Assembly: GCA_963793105.1 (NCBI GenBank)
Contig: CAWBZB010000003.1
Coordinates: 124,001 to 188,000, forward strand
From: UBA10649 sp963793105
GTDB lineage: Bacteria > Actinomycetota > Actinomycetes > S36-B12
Length of the DNA: 64,000 nucleotides
Direction of reading: 5' to 3'
Below are positions 7,857-15,199 of the stretch, one piece after another. Position numbers and translations under genes: made by a program. How positions within the stretch are numbered: position 1 is the first letter of the stretch; every line of letters starts with the position of its first letter. Below the pieces are notes generated by a model. It had not been told where the DNA came from. It saw only the letters and a list, made by a program, of their open reading frames with translations, and did no database searches.

Positions 7857-9092
7857 TCAGCCGTCGCTTCCGTCGTCACCGAGGACGAGTTGCGCCGATC
7901 GCTCCTGGTTGCCGCGCTCGTAGTCGACCTTGATCCTCTCACCCGGGGCGTAGCTGCGGACGGTGACGACCAGCTCGGTCGCATCGTCGATGACCCGGCC
8001 GTTCACCGCGATGATGACGTCGCCGGGCTCCACTCCCGCGGCCTCCGCGCCACTGCCATCGGTCACGCTCTCCACGCGGGCACCCGGACCGGTGTAGGCC
8101 ATGTCGAGCTGGACCCCCATCAGCGGCGTGCGCGACCGCCCGGTGGCGATCAGCTCGTCGGCGATGCGCTTCGCCGAGTTGCTGGGGATCGCGAAGCCGA
8201 GACCGATGCTGCCGACCTCGCCGTCGACCGCGAGGCTGGCGATGGCCGAGTTGATCCCGATCACCGACCCGCGGCCGTCCAGCAGCGGCCCCCCGGAGTT
8301 GCCGGGGTTGATGGCCGCGTCCGTCTGGATCGCGTTGATGTAGGACAGGTCGGCCTGGTCCTGGCCCGCCGTGACCGGTCGGTCCAGGGCGCTGATGATG
8401 CCCGAGGTGACGGTTCCGTCGAGCCCGAGGGGGGCGCCGATCGCGATGACGACGTCGCCCACGCGGACCGCCTCGGAGTCCCCCAGCGTCACCGCCGGGA
8501 GCCCACGGCGGTCGACCTTCACGACCGCCAGGTCGTACGAGGCGTTCGTGCCGACCACCTCGCCCTCGCTCCGCTCGCCGTCGCTGAACACGACGGTCAG
8601 GGTGCCGCCGTCGGCGACGAGATCGACCACGTGGTTGTTCGTGAGCAGGTACCCGTTCGGCCGGATGACGAACCCCGAGCCGCTCCCGGAGTCACGTTGG
8701 CCCTCCGCGAGGATCGAGACCACGGCCGGCAGCGTCGAGGCCGCGATGTCGGCGATCGATCCGTCGACCAGGGGGAGGGTTGACGGGACCTCGTTGGCGA
8801 CGACGGCCGACGGGGCGTCCGCTGCGGCCTCGGAGGGGGAGTCGATGCTGCGGCCCACGACATAGCCGGCAAGGCCCGCGAACGACCCCACGACCCCGGC
8901 GACCAGGGCAGCGATCAGGACCGTCCCGAGGACGCCGGGACCGGACCGTCGACGGTCGGCCCGCGACACCGGCGGCGGGGCCGGCGGTCGGGCTCCGGGA
9001 ACCATGGTCGGAGGCACCGAAGGCGGAGCGGAAGGCGACCCGAACAGCCCCGGATAGGGGGACGGCTCCGGCGGAGGTGGCGACTCGGACAT
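7857..9092 (-). CDS. htrA: HtrA/DegP-like membrane serine protease with PDZ domain
   Basis: A 411-residue trypsin-like envelope protease. A Pro-rich cytosolic N-terminus is followed by one membrane helix (VLGTVLIAALVAGVVGSFAG, about residues 55-78). The protease domain shows catalytic His in LLTNNHVVD, Asp in NASYDLAVVKV and Ser in INPGNSGGPLLDG. A C-terminal PDZ domain (ESVTDGSGAEAAGVEPGDVI) ends the protein. The ATG at 9092 has GGAGGAG 5 nt upstream; an ATG at 9119 is possible. In related actinobacteria htrA usually follows sigE and rseA, but here the next gene is the divergent O-methyltransferase, so those two genes are missing from this position. Confidence 0.93.
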   Translation of the reverse strand: MSESPPPPEPSPYPGLFGSPSAPPSVPPTMVPGARPPAPPPVSRADRRRSGPGVLGTVLIAALVAGVVGSFAGLAGYVVGRSIDSPSEAAADAPSAVVANEVPSTLPLVDGSIADIAASTLPAVVSILAEGQRDSGSGSGFVIRPNGYLLTNNHVVDLVADGGTLTVVFSDGERSEGEVVGTNASYDLAVVKVDRRGLPAVTLGDSEAVRVGDVVIAIGAPLGLDGTVTSGIISALDRPVTAGQDQADLSYINAIQTDAAINPGNSGGPLLDGRGSVIGINSAIASLAVDGEVGSIGLGFAIPSNSAKRIADELIATGRSRTPLMGVQLDMAYTGPGARVESVTDGSGAEAAGVEPGDVIIAVNGRVIDDATELVVTVRSYAPGERIKVDYERGNQERSAQLVLGDDGSDG

Positions 9093-9136
9093 GCACTCCT
9101 CCATCGGCTTCGGCGGCATGGTCGGGTGACCCGCTC

Positions 9137-9877
9137 ATGCATACGGTAGTTCAGGCTAGGCTTTCGCCGAACGCCGCCGGTCCCGGCCGGCCGCCGCGCA
9201 CACGGAGGTGCATCATCGCCAGCCCCGCACTCGACCCCGACATTCCTTCCCGGCTGTCCTGGGCCTATGTCGACGGCTGGGAGGAGGACTCCGAGATCAT
9301 CCGGCAGGCCCGCGACCGAGCCGCGGAGCTCGGCTGCCCCGCCGTGAGCCGACCGGCGGCCGCCGTGCTGCGCCTGCTCGCTGCCTGCGTCAACGCCCAG
9401 AGCGTGGTCGAGGTCGGCACGGGCGCCGGCGTCTCGGGCGCCGCCCTGCTGTCCGGGATGTCCGAGGACGGCGTCCTCACGAGCATCGACGTCGAGGCCG
9501 AGCACCAGCGGGTCGCCCGGGAGACGTTCACGGCACTCGGATTCGACCACACCCGGACGCGGCTCATCGCGGGACGGGCGCTCGACGTGCTTCCGCGCAT
9601 GTCGGACGCGGCGTACGACATCATCTTCGTCGACGGCGACAAGACCGAGTACCCCACGATCCTGGCCCAGGCGAAGCGACTGCTCCGCGTCGGTGGCCTG
9701 GTGATCTTCGACAACGTCCTGTGGAGCGGCCGGGTCGCCGACCCCGCCGAGCGCGACGCTGAGACGGTGGCCCTGCGCGACACCGCGTCCGAGGTCAAGG
9801 ACGACGACGACTGGATGCCCGCGCTGCTGACCATCGGCGACGGCCTCCTGGTCGCCTCCCTGCGCGGCCGGAGCTAG
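9137..9877 (+). CDS. SAM-dependent O-methyltransferase (class I, COMT-like)
   Basis: The Rossmann methyltransferase motif I is VEVGTGAGVSGAALLSG. The acidic loop DVEAEH and motif IV YDIIFVDGDK match the family3 O-methyltransferases (Rv1220c type). The substrate is unknown. The start is uncertain. ATG 9137 is the only nearby conventional in-frame start but lacks a ribosome site and lies upstream of a likely -10 box. A GGAGG at 9204-9208 points instead to initiation near 9215, where the codon reads ATC. The mature protein would then be about 220 residues, matching the family. It is divergent from htrA and convergent with the DUF3117 gene. Confidence 0.88.
   Translation: MHTVVQARLSPNAAGPGRPPRTRRCIIASPALDPDIPSRLSWAYVDGWEEDSEIIRQARDRAAELGCPAVSRPAAAVLRLLAACVNAQSVVEVGTGAGVSGAALLSGMSEDGVLTSIDVEAEHQRVARETFTALGFDHTRTRLIAGRALDVLPRMSDAAYDIIFVDGDKTEYPTILAQAKRLLRVGGLVIFDNVLWSGRVADPAERDAETVALRDTASEVKDDDDWMPALLTIGDGLLVASLRGRS
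9153..9162. promoter_or_regulatory. overlapping -10 boxes in the htrA/O-methyltransferase gap
   Basis: AGGCTAGGCT contains TAGGCT (9157-9162) on the plus strand and TAGCCT (9158-9153) on the minus strand, sharing a central TA. On the plus strand it lies downstream of ATG 9137, so a transcript from it would start near 9168, before the GGAGG at 9204-9208. Confidence 0.4.
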
Positions 9878-9912
9878 CACGACCGTCCTTCTTCGCGGGT
9901 CACCCCCGCACG

Positions 9913-9949
9913 CGATGAGGCCCCCGACCGATGGTCGGGGGCCTCATCG
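9913..9949. terminator. perfect 17-bp hairpin terminator
   Basis: Arms 9913-9929 and 9933-9949 are perfect complements around a 3-nt loop. The hairpin lies between the convergent O-methyltransferase and DUF3117 genes. Bidirectional termination is the simplest reading. Confidence 0.85.
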
Positions 9950-9963
9950 ATGGAGCAGGGCTG

Positions 9964-10131
9964 TCAGGCGAACAGCGCCAGCAGCTTCTCTCCCAGGTCC
10001 TTGGCCTCCTCGCCGTTGAGCTCGACGACGAGCCGGCCGCCACCCTCCAGGGGGACACGCATGACGTAGCCGCGTCCCTCTTTGGTCACCTCGAGCGGGC
10101 CATCGCCCGTCCGCGGCTTCATCGCGGCCAT
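9964..10131 (-). CDS. DUF3117 protein
   Basis: A 55-residue protein beginning MAAMKPRTGDGPLEVTKEGR and continuing VMRVPLEGGGRLVVELN. It matches the highly conserved actinobacterial DUF3117 family (Rv1211 type) over its full length. No function is established. GGAAGGGG precedes ATG 10131 and decides the start; the longer frame to 10155 adds residues not expected for the family. It lies in the conserved block with the DivIVA-like and LOG genes. Confidence 0.9.
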   Translation of the reverse strand: MAAMKPRTGDGPLEVTKEGRGYVMRVPLEGGGRLVVELNGEEAKDLGEKLLALFA

Positions 10132-10270
10132 GTGGATCCCCTTCCGTTCACGCATCGTTTCCTGCGGCGTCGCACGTTCGTCACGTTCGGCGACGGGTAT
10201 CGCACCATTATCCCCAATTGGCTCCGGGGGAGGTCCAGCGGGTCCGGGTCACGGTCATTCGTGCCCGGAC

Positions 10271-10741
10271 TCACCGTGGCAGGACCCGCTGCTCGACCAG
10301 TCGACGGAACTCCGAGAGCGAGGCGCGCGCGCCCAGCAGCAACGCGGGCCGGGCGATCGGCCAGCCCAGCCGGCCGAGCCGTCCCAGCGGCAGGTCCAGG
10401 TTCTCGCTCCACACGAATCTGCTTCGTCCGCCGGGCAGCGCCAGCACCTCCATGGTCCCGGTCCCGCGGACCACCCTGCCGATGTGGCGGACGTCGATCC
10501 GGTACGGCGGCTCCCAGCGGGTGATCACCATCGTGTCCCGGAAGGCCGCACGGCCGGCCCCCGTGCGGGCCGTGATCTGCGAACCGACGCTGCGACCGTC
10601 TCCGACCTGCACCTCGACCTGAGTCCCCGCGATCCAGCGACCCTGTTCGCCCCATTGACTGAACCCGTCGAACACGCGTTCCACGGGAGCATCGATCGTC
10701 ACGTCCAGGGCGACACGAGCGGGGGCACTAGGCCGCGCCAT
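10271..10741 (-). CDS. SRPBCC-fold (polyketide cyclase/START-like) protein
   Basis: A 156-residue protein with the SRPBCC pattern VALDVTIDAPVERVFDGFSQ at the N-terminus. Alternating strands (GTGTMEVLALPGGRSRFVW) and a long C-terminal helix follow. The family binds hydrophobic ligands in a helix-grip cavity; no catalytic residues are evident and no ligand can be named. The ATG at 10741 overlaps the end of the upstream DivIVA-like gene by 14 bp, indicating translational coupling. An open frame further upstream is shadow. Confidence 0.82.
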   Translation of the reverse strand: MARPSAPARVALDVTIDAPVERVFDGFSQWGEQGRWIAGTQVEVQVGDGRSVGSQITARTGAGRAAFRDTMVITRWEPPYRIDVRHIGRVVRGTGTMEVLALPGGRSRFVWSENLDLPLGRLGRLGWPIARPALLLGARASLSEFRRLVEQRVLPR

Positions 10742-10982
10742 CACGACCCGTCTGCTCGACCTCGCTGCGCAGTACGTCGAGTTCGCCCTGCATCTCCTGC
10801 AGCCGGGCGTCGACCTCGTCCATGCGGTAGCCGCGGACCACGACGTCGAACGACGGCTCACCGTCGATCACGTCGGGGCGCAGGTCCTGCTCGCTGTCGG
10901 GCAGGCCGCCGAGCAGGCCCAGGGCAGCGGCGAAGCCCGCCCCGAGCACGAGGATGACGACGATCACGAACAGCCAGGTCAC
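10728..10982 (-). CDS. DivIVA-domain small membrane protein
   Basis: An 84-residue protein. One N-terminal membrane helix (WLFVIVVILVLGAGFAAALG) is followed by a short linker and a DivIVA-like segment, FDVVVRGYRMDEVDARLQEM, predicted as coiled coil. Homologues in this position (Rv1209 type) are annotated as DivIVA-domain proteins. A role at the cell pole or septum is inferred from the domain only. GTG start. It heads a two-gene unit with the SRPBCC gene. Confidence 0.8.
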   Translation of the reverse strand: MTWLFVIVVILVLGAGFAAALGLLGGLPDSEQDLRPDVIDGEPSFDVVVRGYRMDEVDARLQEMQGELDVLRSEVEQTGRDGAA

Positions 10983-11160
10983 GGGGTCATTCCATCACGA
11001 ACCACGTCGATTGGCCCCGGCACGGGGCCGCGGCGGGGATCCGTGGTTCCGTTCCGATCCTTACGTGCCCCGAATCCGGACGCCACGGCGCTCCAATGTT
11101 CGTCGTGCAGTCTCGTGTCGTTCCCACAACCCGCACACGCGACTGATGAAGGAGAACCAC

Positions 11161-11810
11161 ATGTCACGCACACGAACGATCACCCTGACCGTCGGCTCGC
11201 TGGCCGTCGGGGCACTGCTCGCCACCGGCGCGACCGGCCTGGCGATGGCCGACGACACCGGCGCCTCGACGACGAGCAGCGCTGCTTCGGCGGCCCTCGG
11301 CGCCACCAGCGATGGCCCGGGCGCCCATGCCGGGATGCGCGGCGGGCCGGACGGCAGCATGCGGGGTCCCGGCGCAGGCCACAAGGGCATGCGCGGCGGC
11401 CCGATCGGCCAGCCCCTGCACGGCGAGGCCGTCGTCAAGGCAGAGGACGGCACGATCCTGACGGTCCGCCAGGTCCACGGCACCGTCACCGCGGTGAGCG
11501 CGGATTCGATCACGGTCGAGGCGGAGGACGGCTACTCACGGGACCTTCGCCGTGTCCGCGGACACCGCGGTCCGGACCGGCATCCCCCAGCGGGACGGCA
11601 GCGAGCCGGGCACCAACACCGACTCCGTCGCCGACGTGTCGGTCGGTGACGTGGCCCACGTCGGCGGCACCGTCGTCGACGGCGTGGCGACCGCTGACCG
11701 CATCCACGCCATGACGCCGGAAGAGGCGGCCATCCATGGAGCAGCAGCGCCAGCAGCACCGGGAGGACCGGGCCGCGCAGGAGTCGGACGCGGCGACGCA
11801 GTCGAGCTAG
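11161..11810 (+). pseudogene. secreted Gly/Met-rich DUF5666-like protein, two frame shifts
   Basis: AAGGAGAACC precedes ATG 11161. The N-terminus is a signal peptide (LTVGSLAVGALLATGATGLA, then AMA-D). A region rich in GMRGGP-like repeats follows (residues 50-85), then a beta segment VHGTVTAVSADSITVEAEDG. The frame moves +1 near 11536, continuing TFAVSADTAVRTGIPQ through TADRIHAMTPEEAA. It moves +1 again near 11735, ending REDRAAQESDAATQSS at 11810. The uninterrupted frame alone ends at 11649 in Arg-rich nonsense. The repeating GTV/ADTAVR/VGD pattern resembles DUF5666 secreted proteins. Indel errors are the likely cause of the breaks. Confidence 0.65.
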
Positions 11811-11832
11811 TCGGCAGTCCGACGCCGTCGGA

Positions 11833-12396
11833 CTAGTCAGCAGGGGCGGCCGTGGACCACGCCCGGGCGATCGCGTCGAGGGCATCCTCGACATCGGTGG
11901 CCCAGTGCACATGGTCCACGGCCCCCCTGCGCACGAAACCCCGTCCCACCCAGTGGTCGAGCAGGGCGTGCAGGTGATCGAAGTCCCCCCACGGGTCCAG
12001 AACCACCACGGGCTTGTGATGCATGTTCAGCGACCGCGACGTCCAGACCTCGATGAGCTCCTCGAGGGTGCCGATCCCCCCTGGCAGCGCCAGGAACGCG
12101 TCGGACCTCTCGTCCATGATCCCCTTGCGCTGCCGCATGTCCCGGGTCACGATGAACTCGTCGGACTCGTGGTCTGCCACCTCCATCGCGACCAGCGCAT
12201 CGGGGATGACCCCCACGGTGTGACCGCCGCTCCCTCGGGCGGCCCGGCCCAGCGCGCCCATCATCGAGATCGAGCCCGCACCCGACACCAGCCCCCATCC
12301 GCGCGCCGCGATCGCCCCGCCCACCGCCGTGGCGAGGTCGAGGTAGCGATCGTCGATCGTGAGGCTCGACGAGCAGAAGACACAGACGGCGGGCAT
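11833..12396 (-). CDS. TIGR00730 Rossmann-fold protein (LOG-like phosphoribohydrolase family)
   Basis: A 187-residue protein with the LOG signature PGGIGTLEELIEVWT near residue 105 and the N-terminal VCVFCSSS. Characterised relatives remove ribose-5-phosphate from cytokinin or purine nucleotides; which substrate this one uses is not evident. Residues after about 130 match the family and the length is normal. The start is leaderless: TAGGGT at 12403-12408 on the minus strand, 6 nt before ATG. It neighbours dapE/dapD as in M. tuberculosis (Rv1205 near Rv1201c-1202). Confidence 0.9.
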   Translation of the reverse strand: MPAVCVFCSSSLTIDDRYLDLATAVGGAIAARGWGLVSGAGSISMMGALGRAARGSGGHTVGVIPDALVAMEVADHESDEFIVTRDMRQRKGIMDERSDAFLALPGGIGTLEELIEVWTSRSLNMHHKPVVVLDPWGDFDHLHALLDHWVGRGFVRRGAVDHVHWATDVEDALDAIARAWSTAAPAD

Positions 12397-12402
12397 GCCC
12401 GA

Positions 12403-12408
12403 ACCCTA
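12403..12408 (-). promoter_or_regulatory. -10 box TAGGGT, leaderless start of the LOG gene
   Basis: The minus-strand TAGGGT is spaced 6 nt from ATG 12396, with no ribosome site. Confidence 0.6.
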
Positions 12409-12435
12409 GGGCCCCGCCGTGATTTGCATCATCAT

Positions 12436-12477
12436 GATTTTAGTTGTACCTTCAATCATATAAATGAACCTCAACTA
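12436..12477 (+). promoter_or_regulatory. AT-rich promoter and dyad operator upstream of YceI
   Basis: An AT-rich island in a GC-rich region. A dyad TAGTTG-n4-TTCA (12441-12454) mirrored by TGAA-n3-CAACTA (12465-12477) brackets a TATAAA at 12459-12464, a probable -10. The match at -35 (GATTTT, 17 nt upstream) is weak. YceI genes are often controlled by MarR-type repressors, and the dyad suits one. The regulator is not identified. Confidence 0.5.
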
Positions 12478-12502
12478 CTTGTCCGCCAACCAAGGAGCAG
12501 CC

Positions 12503-13069
12503 ATGACCGCCACCACCACCGAGTCCACCGGCCTCGCAACCGCCACCGGCACCTGGGTCATCGACCCCGCCCACACCAACCTCGGCTTCAGCGCCCGGCA
12601 CGCGATGGTCGCCAAGGTCCGCGGGAACTTCGACGAGTTCTCCGGTTCGTTCACCATCGACGGAGCCCACCCGGAGAACTCCTCCGCCGAGCTGACCATC
12701 CAGGCCGCCAGCATCGACACCAAGACCAGCGACCGCGACGCCCACCTCAAGTCCCCCGACTTCCTGGACGTCGAGGTGTACCCGACCATCACGTTCGCGT
12801 CGACCGCCGTCACGGTGCACGGGAACGACATCGTGGTCACCGGTGACCTCACCATCCACGGGGTGACGAAGTCGGTCGACGTCGCCTACGAGCTCGTCGG
12901 CATCAGCCAGGACCCGTGGGGCAACACGAAGATCGGCTTCGAGGGCAGCGCGAAGATCAGCCGCAAGGACTTCGGCCTGGTCTGGAACGCCGCGCTCGAG
13001 ACCGGCGGGGTCCTCGTCGGCGACGAGATCAAGCTGAACCTGGACGTCGAGGCCGCCAAGCAGGCCTGA
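12503..13069 (+). CDS. YceI-family lipocalin-like protein
   Basis: A 188-residue protein starting at the ATG that follows AAGGAG by 6 nt; a longer frame from 12464 has no ribosome site. The YceI pattern is complete: TWVIDPAHTNLGFSARH (residues 16-32), VRGNFDEFSGSF, DVEVYPTITFAST and a C-terminal strand EIKLNLDVEA. Members are beta-barrels binding polyisoprenoid or other amphiphilic ligands. No signal peptide is present, so it is probably cytosolic. Its AT-rich regulatory region suggests inducible expression. Confidence 0.9.
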   Translation: MTATTTESTGLATATGTWVIDPAHTNLGFSARHAMVAKVRGNFDEFSGSFTIDGAHPENSSAELTIQAASIDTKTSDRDAHLKSPDFLDVEVYPTITFASTAVTVHGNDIVVTGDLTIHGVTKSVDVAYELVGISQDPWGNTKIGFEGSAKISRKDFGLVWNAALETGGVLVGDEIKLNLDVEAAKQA

Positions 13070-13077
13070 CGCCGAAC

Positions 13078-13115
13078 CGATGATGGCCGTCCCCTCGCGG
13101 GGGCGGCCATCATCG
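13078..13115. terminator. hairpin between yceI and dapE
   Basis: A strong inverted repeat (CGATGATGGCCG outer arms plus a C/G-rich inner stem, TCGC loop) lies between convergent genes. It begins 9 bp after the yceI stop. Confidence 0.8.
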
Positions 13116-13118
13116 CGC

Positions 13119-14189
13119 TCAGGGGGACAGCCAGGCCCGCATCCGGGCCTCGCAGGACTCGATCTGCCCGATCGGGACGTGCTCGTAGCGCGTATGCGCG
13201 AGAGCCGGGTCGCCCGGACCGAAGTTGAGGGCGGGCACGCCGAGGGCGGAGAAGCGCGCGACGTCCGTCCACCCGTACTTGGGCCGGGGAACCTCGCCGA
13301 CGGCCCGCACGAACTCGGTCGCGGCGGGTCGGTCCAGGCCCGGCCGGGCGCCGGGGGCCTGGTCGACGGCGACCACGGGGAAACCGTCGAACACCTCGCG
13401 AACGTGGGCGAGGGCCTCATCCAGGTCCCGGTCCGGTGCGAACCGGTAGTTCACGGTGACGACGCATGCGTCCGGGATGACGTTTCCCGCCACTCCCCCG
13501 CCGATCCCGACCGCGTTCAACCCCTCGCGGTACTCCAGGCCGTCCACGACGGGCCTGCGGGGCTCATAGTCGCGAAGCCGGTCGAGGATCTCACCCGCCG
13601 CGTGGATCGCGTTCGTGCCGAGCCAGGACCGGGCGCTGTGCGCGCGCTGGCCCGTCGCCGTCACCTCGACGCGCAGCGTGCCCTGGCAGCCGGCCTCGAT
13701 CCCGGCGTCCGACGGCTCCATGAGGATGGCCAGGTCGGCCTGCAGGAGATCGGGGTGCAGGTCGGCCAGCCGCTGCAGCCCGTTGAGGCGGGCATCCACC
13801 TCCTCGCACTCGTAGAACACGTAGGTCACGTCCCGGACCGGCGCCACCACTCCCGCGGCGAGCGACAGCGCCACCGCCACGCCACCCTTCATGTCGCAGG
13901 CGCCCAGGCCGTACAGCAGTCCGTCGTCGATCCGGTGCGGCAGGTTGCCGTGCTCGGGGACGGTATCGAGGTGGCCGCCGATCAGCACCCGCTCGGACCG
14001 GCCCAGCGCGGTCCGGGCGACGATGGTGTTCCCGTACCGCGTGACCGTGAGGTGCGGCCGGCCGCGCAGAGCTGTCTCGACCGCGTCAGCGAGCGGCCCC
14101 TCATGCCGGGACTCACTGGGGATGTCCACCAGCTGCACGGCCAGACGCGCCGCGCCCGCCGCGAGGTCCAGGTTCGCCGTGTCGCCCAC
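13119..14189 (-). CDS. dapE: succinyl-diaminopimelate desuccinylase
   Basis: A 356-residue M20-family zinc peptidase hydrolysing N-succinyl-LL-diaminopimelate in lysine/peptidoglycan precursor synthesis. Metal-ligand motifs are visible: GGHLDTVP (first His/Asp), GACDMKGG, the catalytic Glu pair in YECEEVDAR, and the last His in AHTRYEHVP. A lid/dimerisation domain lies in the middle (about 170-280). GTG start, no ribosome site; TACCGT sits 6 nt upstream. It is divergent from dapD, with only 17 bp between start codons. dapC is 14 kb away in this window. Confidence 0.93.
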   Translation of the reverse strand: MGDTANLDLAAGAARLAVQLVDIPSESRHEGPLADAVETALRGRPHLTVTRYGNTIVARTALGRSERVLIGGHLDTVPEHGNLPHRIDDGLLYGLGACDMKGGVAVALSLAAGVVAPVRDVTYVFYECEEVDARLNGLQRLADLHPDLLQADLAILMEPSDAGIEAGCQGTLRVEVTATGQRAHSARSWLGTNAIHAAGEILDRLRDYEPRRPVVDGLEYREGLNAVGIGGGVAGNVIPDACVVTVNYRFAPDRDLDEALAHVREVFDGFPVVAVDQAPGARPGLDRPAATEFVRAVGEVPRPKYGWTDVARFSALGVPALNFGPGDPALAHTRYEHVPIGQIESCEARMRAWLSP

Positions 14190-14194
14190 GCCGC

Positions 14195-14201
14195 TACGGT
14201 A
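14195..14201. promoter_or_regulatory. shared bidirectional -10 element of dapE and dapD
   Basis: The heptamer TACGGTA reads TACGGT (14195-14200) toward dapD and TACCGT (14201-14196) toward dapE. Each box is followed by a 6-nt spacer and the start codon. Both mRNAs would be leaderless, and the two promoters would overlap base for base. Confidence 0.6.
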
Positions 14202-14206
14202 GCCGC

Positions 14207-15157
14207 ATGACGACTGATACCGCTGCCGGACCGATCGTCACGGGCGGCGCCTCCGGGCTCGGCCTGGCCACCGCCGCCGGCGACACCGTCCTGGATGTCT
14301 GGTACCCCGAGCCGGCGCTGGGCACGATGCCCCCGGATGTCCCCAACCTCGAGGCCGGCATCGACTCCGACACCGTCCGCGGCGTCACCGTGCGCTCGAT
14401 CGCCACCATCGTCGACGACCTGCAGGCGCCGCCGGCCGACACCGAGGACGCCTACCTGCGCCTCCACCTGCTGTCCCACCGACTGGTGCCGCCGCGGTCC
14501 GTCAACCTGGACGGCATCTTCGGACTCCTCCCGATCGTGGCGTGGACCAATACCGGCGCCGTGCCCGTGGACCGGGTCAGTGAGACCCGCCTCCACCTAC
14601 GACGCAAGGGGAAGCACCTCACCGTCCACGGCGTCGACCGCTTCCCCCGCATGGTCGACTACGTCGTGCCGTCCGGGGTACGGATCGCCGACGCGGACCG
14701 GGTCCGGCTGGGGGCGCATCTGGCCCCCGGCACCGTGGTGATGCATGAGGGATTCGTGAACTTCAATGCCGGAACCCTCGGCGCCTCCATGGTCGAGGGG
14801 CGCATCTCGGCGGGCGTCGTCGTCGGTGACGGCTCGGATATCGGCGGCGGGGCATCGATCATGGGAACCCTCTCCGGAGGCGGGAGCGAGGTCATCAGCA
14901 TCGGCACCGGCTGTCTCATCGGTGCCAACGCCGGCGTCGGCCTGAGCCTGGGCGACGACTGCATCGTCGAGGCCGGCCTCTATGTGACCGCGGGCTCGAA
15001 AGTCACGATGCCCGACGGCGAGATCCTCAAGGCCCGGCAGCTCTCCGGCCTCAGCAACCTGCTCTACCGTCGCAACTCCGTGACCGGGGCGATCGAGGTC
15101 GTGCCCCGCAACGGCACCTGGGGCGGGCTCAACGCCGCCCTGCACGCCACCGACTAG
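14207..15157 (+). CDS. dapD: 2,3,4,5-tetrahydropyridine-2,6-dicarboxylate N-succinyltransferase
   Basis: A 316-residue acyltransferase of the actinobacterial DapD type. The N-terminal domain (VLDVWYPEPALGTMPPDVPN) is followed by a left-handed beta-helix of hexapeptide repeats from about residue 170. That helix includes GTVVMHEGFVNFNAGTLG and GGGASIMGTLSGGG, where the acyl-CoA and substrate pockets form. It uses succinyl-CoA in the DAP pathway, one step before DapC. It pairs with dapE across a shared promoter. Its stop lies 30 bp from the converging iolD stop. Confidence 0.95.
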   Translation: MTTDTAAGPIVTGGASGLGLATAAGDTVLDVWYPEPALGTMPPDVPNLEAGIDSDTVRGVTVRSIATIVDDLQAPPADTEDAYLRLHLLSHRLVPPRSVNLDGIFGLLPIVAWTNTGAVPVDRVSETRLHLRRKGKHLTVHGVDRFPRMVDYVVPSGVRIADADRVRLGAHLAPGTVVMHEGFVNFNAGTLGASMVEGRISAGVVVGDGSDIGGGASIMGTLSGGGSEVISIGTGCLIGANAGVGLSLGDDCIVEAGLYVTAGSKVTMPDGEILKARQLSGLSNLLYRRNSVTGAIEVVPRNGTWGGLNAALHATD

Positions 15158-15175
15158 ACGTCAGCCTTCGCCGAG

Positions 15176-15199
15176 CGAGGCGCCCGGTCAGACGCCTCG
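15176..15199. terminator. short hairpin at the dapD/iolD junction
   Basis: CGAGGCG pairs with CGCCTCG across a 10-nt loop that includes the iolD stop. It is modest in strength but sits between converging genes. Confidence 0.35.

Noticed and set aside
10979..11173. Minus-strand 64-residue frame with CxxC-like cysteines
   Set aside because: It covers a promoter-like gap upstream of the secreted-protein gene and has no ribosome site; composition fits a GC-rich shadow frame.
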